Below are positions 59,410 to 64,000 of a stretch of 64,000 bases of DNA, in pieces. The notes under the pieces were generated by a model. It saw nothing but the letters and a program-made list of their open reading frames with translations, had not been told where the DNA came from and did no database searches. The translations under genes were made by a program, and so were the position numbers. Origin of the DNA: Chloroflexia bacterium (lineage in GTDB: Bacteria; Chloroflexota; Chloroflexia; Thermomicrobiales; UBA6265); assembly GCA_013698305.1 (NCBI GenBank), contig JACCVC010000199.1, positions 13,822 to 77,821 of the forward strand, written 5' to 3'. The stretch's first letter is position 1. The number at the start of each line of letters is the position of its first letter.

Positions 59410-60366
59410 CTATGGTGCCTCGATGGTGAGCGTGCCTACCATGCCGCCCTCGCGGTGACCCGGGACCGAGCAGTAGAACTCATATTCGCCCGGTTCGGCG
59501 TCCTCGGGAATCGTGATCGTCACTGTCTCGTCGTTAGGAAGATCCTCCGAAATGCCAAGTTCGTCGACGGTGAAGTCGTGTTGCGAAAAGCCCACGTTTG
59601 TGACTTCGATCGTGTCACCAGGCGCGAGGGTCAACTCGTATTGACTCCACTCATAGGGATCATCGGCTTCGAGCTGAGTGACAGCGTCGCCAGCAGCCGG
59701 GTCTGTGTCGTCGACCTCATCGTCGCCTTCACTGGCGTCTTCACCAGCATCGGCGTCTGCTTCCGCCGCTTCAGGTGGCGGCGCGGTCGGGTAGGCCGGC
59801 GGCGCCTCTTCAAGGTCGTCGCAGTATTCGCCTTCCCCATCGTCGCATTCGGCCTGTGCCACGGTTGATCCGGTTTCGGTGACTGCGGTGTTGTAGACGT
59901 AGTTCCAGTTGCCACTCATGATCAGGGTGACGAGATCGCTTATCTGCTCGCCGTTGAGATCCTGCGCAAATGCAGGCATTAGCTTTTCGGTCTCTGTGGG
60001 ATCGGAAGGAATGCCGTAGTGAATACGGTACCGAATCCATTCTTCAGCCGCTTGCTTGGCAGCGGGATCGTCAGACTGAAAGTTCACATTTCTGGAATCT
60101 TCCGGGATGCCAGCCCCGTCTTGATTGAGAGCAGCGCCGATTCTCGGTGTTTCTTCGTTTCCGAGCGACCCTAAGCCAGCAGGGCCGTGGCATTGCAGAC
60201 AATACGTGATGTACAGCTCGGTACCGCGCACGATGGAGACATCCTCCTGCTCCGCGGCCTCGCTGCTTCGACGCTCCGGTTCTCTGGCGATGTAGACGGT
60301 CAGCACGGTGGCGAGGGCGACGAGCCCGATGATCACCACTGTCGCGAGCTTTTGTACAGCTCCCAC
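59410..60366 (-). CDS. Cytochrome c fused to a cupredoxin, membrane-anchored
   Basis: 318 aa. An N-terminal hydrophobic anchor (VVIIGLVALATVLTVYI) is followed by a cytochrome c domain with C56-x2-C59-H60 (CLQCH) and axial Met130 (KLMPAF), an acidic linker (about 171-236) and a plastocyanin-like domain with the type I copper ligands His263 (SQHDF), Cys299, His304 and Met309 (YCSVPGHREGGM). It would take electrons from the Rieske/cytochrome b part and pass them to a terminal oxidase or soluble carrier. GTG 60366 has GAGGAGA 8 nt upstream. Confidence 0.9.
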   Translation of the reverse strand: MGAVQKLATVVIIGLVALATVLTVYIAREPERRSSEAAEQEDVSIVRGTELYITYCLQCHGPAGLGSLGNEETPRIGAALNQDGAGIPEDSRNVNFQSDDPAAKQAAEEWIRYRIHYGIPSDPTETEKLMPAFAQDLNGEQISDLVTLIMSGNWNYVYNTAVTETGSTVAQAECDDGEGEYCDDLEEAPPAYPTAPPPEAAEADADAGEDASEGDDEVDDTDPAAGDAVTQLEADDPYEWSQYELTLAPGDTIEVTNVGFSQHDFTVDELGISEDLPNDETVTITIPEDAEPGEYEFYCSVPGHREGGMVGTLTIEAP

Positions 60367-60450
60367 TCCTGGTCTCTCCTCATCCTCGAGCGCGACCGCC
60401 GTGAGCGACCCGCGAAACAGGCTTTTACGTCGACTACTCTTTGTCGCGTC

Positions 60451-61017
60451 TTACTCGTACTGGTCCACCAGCACGGTGGTCGGATTGGTATCAACGGTGA
60501 CGCCGCCGTTATCATTCACGGTCACCAGCATCTCGTTGAGTCCGTACGGCGCCGGTCCTGAAACCCGGTCGCCGTTGTAGGCGTACACCGAGCCGTGGCA
60601 CGGACAGATGAACTGGTCCTCGCCCGAAATCCACGGTACTGTGCACCCGAGATGCGGACATTTCCACCACAGTGCCCTGACGCCATCTTCCTCAGTGTTC
60701 ACCAAAAAGAACTGCCCCGGTGCATAGCGAAACGGTTCGCCACCCGGCTCTGGAATGCTACTTTCAGCGATGCTGATTTCACCACCGAAGGCGCCGGTCT
60801 GGTTTGGCCACAGAAGCCAAACGAAGCCGCCAGTTACCTGTGCCGTGACGATGCCTGTCGCGCCGAGCGCGGCGTTGCGGGTGAAGGATCGCCGGGAGGT
60901 TAGTTTTTTCGAGCTGGCGCTGCCGTGCCCAGCCTGGAGGATCTCCAGAAAGCCAAAGACCTTCGCGGCCAGCCACCCGCTGGCCAGGCCTGCAAGTGTG
61001 CGTACCAATGGAGTCAT
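60451..61017 (-). CDS. Rieske iron-sulfur protein of the quinol oxidase complex
   Basis: 188 aa. The [2Fe-2S] ligands are C120-P-H122 and C138-x2-H141, with the disulfide Cys125 and Cys140 (WWKCPHLGCTVPW, FICPCHGSVYAYNGD). A twin-arginine-type signal/anchor (SRRSFTRNAALGATGIVTAQ) follows an N-terminal 40-residue hydrophobic extension of unknown role. It oxidises quinol at the outer face with cytochrome b. AAGGA about 10 nt upstream supports ATG 61017. Confidence 0.94.
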   Translation of the reverse strand: MTPLVRTLAGLASGWLAAKVFGFLEILQAGHGSASSKKLTSRRSFTRNAALGATGIVTAQVTGGFVWLLWPNQTGAFGGEISIAESSIPEPGGEPFRYAPGQFFLVNTEEDGVRALWWKCPHLGCTVPWISGEDQFICPCHGSVYAYNGDRVSGPAPYGLNEMLVTVNDNGGVTVDTNPTTVLVDQYE

Positions 61018-61103
61018 GTTGCGTTGATCCTTGCCTTGGCCGGGATGGCGTCGATCTGCACCACGGCGTGCTGCTCTACATCTTGATTTACGTACGCGAT
61101 GGC

Positions 61104-61895
61104 CTAATGGTGCTCAAGCGGCAGATTCCATGGCCAGGTTAGTTCCTGTCCTTCGCCGCGGAAGGATGTGCCGAAGATCGCCAGCACCCAGTATGCGACA
61201 AAAAAGCCGGTGAAGAGTGCGATGATGAGCTCGCGGCGGGTGGGCCGGAAGATGCCTTTCACAAAGACGACGAACACGCCTATTGTGCCTGCCATGATGA
61301 GGGCTGAAAGCACGATGCCTCCCACCCATTCGGGCGCCCCCTGCTCTTCCTGCAGGTAACGGCCAATGCCCCACTGCGTGCCGGTGCCGATAACTTCATC
61401 AATCAGGATCATACCGGTCAGGACGACTGTGGTGAAGACCGCGCTGAAGGCGATGATCTTCCTGCCCTTGGACGATGTGCCGAGGATGCCGACGCCGAGC
61501 GGGCTGCGGTCGAAATAGGGAATCGCAGCGATCCCACCGAGCGCGAGTGTCGGCACGATCACCCCGGCGAGGCCCGCGTCCATGTGGAGCAGGAGCTCTT
61601 GCAGATTAAGGAAGTACCACGGCGCCTTGGACGGGTTCGGCGTCTGCTGCGGATTCGCCCGTTCCAGCAATGGCGCGTTGACGAGTACTGAAAGGATTGT
61701 CAGGATACCGAGAAAGACCACAGCGCTGACGGCCTCGACGACAACCAGTGATGGCCAGACCATGACCTCATCTTCGGCGAGGTCAGTAGGCCGGGCGAGT
61801 GCGCGACCACGAACGAGTTCGAGGAGCTTCCTGCGCCTGGCCTCGTCGATTGCCTGCGCGGCGGGAGCGGTTGAGTTGTTTGCCAGTTCTGCCAT
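61104..61895 (-). CDS. petD: Cytochrome b C-terminal subunit (PetD/subunit IV-like)
   Basis: 263 aa. After a polar N-terminal region, membrane helices begin at VVVEAVSAVVFLGILTILSV. The quinol-site segment reads PNPSKAPWYFLNLQELLLHM, where the usual PEWY is replaced by APWYFL after PNPSK; this P-x-K-x-x-WYF form is normal for the split type. Further helices include IIAFSAVFTTVVLTGMILI and FVAYWVLAIFGTSF. AAAGGA 8 nt upstream selects ATG 61895. It overlaps neither neighbour and follows petB by 52 nt. Confidence 0.9.
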   Translation of the reverse strand: MAELANNSTAPAAQAIDEARRRKLLELVRGRALARPTDLAEDEVMVWPSLVVVEAVSAVVFLGILTILSVLVNAPLLERANPQQTPNPSKAPWYFLNLQELLLHMDAGLAGVIVPTLALGGIAAIPYFDRSPLGVGILGTSSKGRKIIAFSAVFTTVVLTGMILIDEVIGTGTQWGIGRYLQEEQGAPEWVGGIVLSALIMAGTIGVFVVFVKGIFRPTRRELIIALFTGFFVAYWVLAIFGTSFRGEGQELTWPWNLPLEHH

Positions 61896-61947
61896 ACGCC
61901 CAATCCTTTGCAATCAGCGTCACGCGTTTCAGGAAGCTGCCGCCGGT

Positions 61948-62676
61948 CTACAGCGGTCCGGAGATACCGCCGTCCTTGCGAATTCGCCAGAAGTGCACGG
62001 CCATCAGGAAGGCCGCGATCAACGGCAGGAAAATGACATGCAGCGTGTAGAACCGGATGAGTGTGCTCTGCCCGATCTGCAGGTCGCCAAGCAGAATGCG
62101 ATTGACCTGCGGACCGACAATCGGGGCCGCGCCACCAATGTTGGAACCGACGGTGATCGCCCAGTACGCAAGTTGATCCCACGGCAGGAGATAGCCGGTG
62201 AAGGAAAGCAGAAACGTGGTAACGAGCAGCAGCACCCCAATGACCCAGTTGAATTCGCGAGGTGGCTTGTAGGACCCGGTATAAAACACGCGCCCCATGT
62301 GGAGGAAGACGGCGATGACCATGCCTTGGGCCGACCAACGATGCATGTTGCGCATCAGCTGGCCGAAGGACACGCTGCCCTCGATGGCGAGCATGGACTC
62401 GTAGGCCTGACTTTCTGACGGGATGTAATAGAACATCAGCAACACGCCGGTCATCGTCAGGACCAGGAACATGAAAAAGGAGAGGCCCCCAAGGCAAAAC
62501 GTGTAGGTGACCTTGGTCGCGTACCGCTTAATCTTGACCGGATGAATGTGCAAGAACACATTGCTGGCGATGATAAGCGCCTGGTTTCGCTGCGTATCCG
62601 GATAGCCGTGCCTGACTACCGAACGCCACACCGCTGAGCCGGTAATTCGATCGGCTAGCGTTTGTTCACGCCTCAT
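61948..62676 (-). CDS. petB: Cytochrome b N-terminal subunit (b6-type)
   Basis: 242 aa with four membrane helices. Haem ligands His112/His126 and His213/His228 are in place; the 15-residue spacing of the second pair (versus 14 in mitochondrial cytochrome b) marks the b6 type. Cys61 in YTFCLGGLSFF lies where b6 Cys35 and Bacillus QcrB Cys43 bind the extra haem ci covalently (established knowledge). SFTGYLLPWDQLAYWAIT is the quinone-site region. GGAGGAGG precedes ATG 62676. It opens the operon. Confidence 0.94.
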   Translation of the reverse strand: MRREQTLADRITGSAVWRSVVRHGYPDTQRNQALIIASNVFLHIHPVKIKRYATKVTYTFCLGGLSFFMFLVLTMTGVLLMFYYIPSESQAYESMLAIEGSVSFGQLMRNMHRWSAQGMVIAVFLHMGRVFYTGSYKPPREFNWVIGVLLLVTTFLLSFTGYLLPWDQLAYWAITVGSNIGGAAPIVGPQVNRILLGDLQIGQSTLIRFYTLHVIFLPLIAAFLMAVHFWRIRKDGGISGPL

Positions 62677-63045
62677 GCCTTGCCTCCTCCAAAATCCTGG
62701 CGATTCTTTGATTCTTGCAGGTTGCGCGATTTCTGCTTACTGTTCAGCATTTGCCTGAAAGTCGACGTCGCGCGATGACCGTGGTTGTCATCGGCACGAG
62801 CGCGACGACGGTGATGTGCTTGTATTGTGGTCTGCTCGGCGCACCGTGGTCAAGGCTTGAGGCCACAGAGATCGGTGATAGGTTGCCACGGAATGCCAGC
62901 GGGGAGGCAAGTGCAAATCTTGAACAACGCCGAGATCGAAGCGCTGGGCAGCGACATGGAGCAATGCACAGAGGATGAACGCGCCACACCGCGCCCCGGC
63001 AATGGCCGGTTATCGCGCCTCTGCCAGACGGACTGAATGCACAGT
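62677..63045. other. 369-bp gap upstream of petB with no supported gene
   Basis: Several short frames exist but none has coding character or a ribosome-binding site. It must hold the petB promoter. GGGAGGCAAG and other purine runs occur, but no RNA element is recognised. Confidence 0.4.
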
Positions 63046-63067
63046 AAAACCCGCCTCGAAAGCGGGT
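63046..63067 (-). terminator. Intrinsic terminator after tRNA-Val
   Basis: On the minus strand ACCCGC-TTTCGAG-GCGGGT is followed by TTTA, 20 nt past the tRNA 3' end. Confidence 0.75.
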
Positions 63068-63086
63068 AAGCATCTGGATTGCTGAG

Positions 63087-63160
63087 TGGGCGCGACAGGA
63101 CTTGAACCTGTGACCTCACGGATGTGAACCGTGCGCTCTGGCCAGCTGAGCTACGCGCCC
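63087..63160 (-). tRNA. tRNA-Val (CAC anticodon)
   Basis: Reading the minus strand: acceptor GGGCGCG/CGCGCCC, D arm GCTC-AGCTGGCCA-GAGC, anticodon arm CACGG-TTCACAT-CCGTG with anticodon CAC, variable AGGTC, T arm ACAGG-TTCAAGT-CCTGT, discriminator A. 3' CCA not encoded. 74 nt. Confidence 0.95.
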
Positions 63161-63226
63161 GTTGTGTAGACAAACGAGTATACACGTGAGGTCGCAATGA
63201 TCGCCACCTGCTTCGGTCGGCGTCGG

Positions 63227-63616
63227 CTACTCGACAAGCAACGCGATGGCTTCGATCTCGACCAGGGCGTACTTCGGCAATGCGGCGACCTGAAACGTGG
63301 AGCGGGCGGGCTTGGACTCGGTGAAGTAGCGCGAGTAGACGTCGTTGAACGCGGCGAAATCGCCGAGGTCGACGAGAAAGCAGGTGGTCTTGATGACGTG
63401 GTCGAGATCCGATTTGGCGTCGGTCAGAAGCGCCTTCAGACTTTGCATCACACGCTCCGCCTGTTCTTCAATGGTAGAGCCGACGATCTCCATTGTCTCT
63501 GGATCGAGCGGAATCACGCCAGCGGTGTAGACGAGCCCGTTCGCGATCACTGCCTGTGAGTAGGGGCCGATCGCGGCGGGGGCGTTGTCGCACTGGACGA
63601 GTGTCTTGCTGCTCAT
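63227..63616 (-). CDS. ridA: RidA-family enamine/imine deaminase
   Basis: 129 aa from ATG 63616, which has GAAAGGA upstream. Motifs: IGPYSQAVIANGLVYTAGVI, EQAERVMQSLKALLTDAKSD, IKTTCFLVDLGDFAAFNDVY and the substrate-binding Arg in KPARSTFQVAALPKYALVEI then EAIA. It hydrolyses reactive 2-aminoacrylate-type intermediates. It lies between tRNA-Val (same strand, downstream) and the divergent glmS leader. Confidence 0.93.
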   Translation of the reverse strand: MSSKTLVQCDNAPAAIGPYSQAVIANGLVYTAGVIPLDPETMEIVGSTIEEQAERVMQSLKALLTDAKSDLDHVIKTTCFLVDLGDFAAFNDVYSRYFTESKPARSTFQVAALPKYALVEIEAIALLVE

Positions 63617-63806
63617 GGTGGTCCTTTCGAGGGTTGCGCGATGGTTGTGGGCGACGTGTCTCACTGTCTGTCAGTTCAGGTTCAGTCACGTTTCTGGTGG
63701 GATGGTAACAGGGTTCGCGGCAGGTGTCGCTGGAATGCGTTTGGGTTGTTGTCGCGGCATGAAGAGTAGGCTACGCTTTGGCGAAGACGTGATGAAGCGG
63801 AGAGGC
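63617..63806. other. 190-bp divergent gap between ridA and the glmS ribozyme
   Basis: Must contain the promoter of the ribozyme transcript. TTGTTG and TAGGCT occur near 63749-63775 with a 15-nt spacer, a weak match. No gene is seen. Confidence 0.3.
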
Positions 63807-63980
63807 ACTTCTATTCGTGAACCAGCGCCAGGACTCGGGCAGGATCCCGAGTTGACGAGGTGGAAGCCGATCGAACGATTCGGCGGATGGCTTCCCGGCC
63901 TGGCACAGTCGTCACAATCCAGACAAACCGGATCAGCGATGGCCCGACAAAGCTGGCTTGACGTGTCACCGGTCTTGATA
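63807..63980 (+). ncRNA. glmS ribozyme (GlcN6P-responsive, self-cleaving)
   Basis: The core is recognisable: cleavage site A63824/G63825 in CCA-GCGCCAGGACTCGGG, P2 pairing GACTCGGG/CCCGAGTT, then TTGACGAGGTGGAAGCC, ATCGAACGATTCGGCGGATG and GCTTCCCGGCC (63841-63900), followed by P3/P4-like sequence ending near ACAAAGCTGGC. These match the conserved core of glmS ribozymes in order and spacing. It would cleave the mRNA of glmS when glucosamine-6-phosphate is high. The glmS gene itself would start beyond 64000. Exact 3' limit is uncertain. Confidence 0.88.
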
Positions 63981-64000
63981 CCAGGACCAGTCCTCTCTCC

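Noticed and set aside
62715..62978. Open frame of 87 codons upstream of petB
   Set aside because: No ribosome-binding site, shuffled-looking composition and overlap with other equally open frames in GC-rich DNA.
63781..63900. T-box leader at the window end
   Set aside because: GAAGCGGAGAGG looked like a stem I start, but there is no GGGTGGTACCGCG-type T-box; the downstream sequence fits the glmS ribozyme instead.
1..64000. CRISPR array, insertion sequence or prophage
   Set aside because: No regularly spaced direct repeats, transposase, integrase or phage structural genes were seen; all repeats are short, irregularly spaced and palindromic.

Overview
The window is GC-rich chromosomal DNA from a bacterium that I place, by inference only, in the Chloroflexota, probably near Thermomicrobia. 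The reasons are the many GTG starts, a DEDDh-exonuclease/UvrC-like fusion, secreted proteins with ATPVA-type linkers, and a split cytochrome b/Rieske operon with a cytochrome c-cupredoxin fusion. I see no prophage, transposase, CRISPR array or rRNA. Nearly all the coding sequence is housekeeping. The unusual material lies between genes, in a dispersed repeat family, and at the right-hand edge, where there is a glmS ribozyme.

Layout: 1-7290 (+) is a pyrimidine operon (end of pyrC, carA, carB, pyrK, pyrD, pyrE). 7276-9642 (-) holds a small unknown gene and ligA. 9803-11920 (+) is the exonuclease/GIY-YIG fusion. 12073-18370 (+) is a sugar ABC importer without its ATPase, followed by a large secreted PIG-L-type deacetylase. 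18564-23509 (+) carries a family 4 uracil-DNA glycosylase, RNase J and FtsK. 23585-29686 holds a zinc-ribbon protein (-), then recR, a GNAT-like protein, an R3H AAA ATPase, tmk, a cyclic-di-AMP receptor-like protein and a membrane zinc-ribbon protein (+). 29743-31334 (-) is NAD kinase overlapping a NrtR-like Nudix regulator. 31475-36320 (+) is tRNA-Gln, glmU, prs, a CorC/HlyC protein and birA.

36397-45550 (+) is an acyl-CoA oxidation island: acyl-CoA dehydrogenase, thiolase, gamma-carbonic-anhydrase-like protein, enoyl-CoA hydratase, etfB, etfA, a FixC-type ETF:quinone oxidoreductase, a VOC protein and an aldehyde/P5C dehydrogenase. Electrons from the dehydrogenase would pass through ETF and FixC to quinone. 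46037-48597 (-) has an aminotransferase and an unknown polytopic membrane protein. 48825-55527 (-) is a compact histidine cluster (hisG, hisC, hisB, hisH, hisA, hisF, hisI-fusion) ending in a HIT-family gene; hisD is not here. 55666-59107 has a DUF983 protein (-), comM/yifB (+), a cyclodeaminase-family protein (-) and an unknown zinc-ribbon protein (-). 59188-62676 (-) is the quinol oxidase operon petB, petD, Rieske, cytochrome c-cupredoxin and a small membrane protein; it could oxidise the quinol made by the acyl-CoA island and by PyrD/PyrK-type dehydrogenases. 63087-64000 has tRNA-Val (-), ridA (-) and the glmS ribozyme (+), whose glmS gene would lie just outside the window.

Many intergenic gaps contain short elements bounded by CGTAG-G/C-GGC ends, with internal hairpins such as GACACAAGGTC. 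In three genes the TAG stop codon lies inside such an end. The family, its composite forms and its contact with gene ends are the least explained feature of this DNA.
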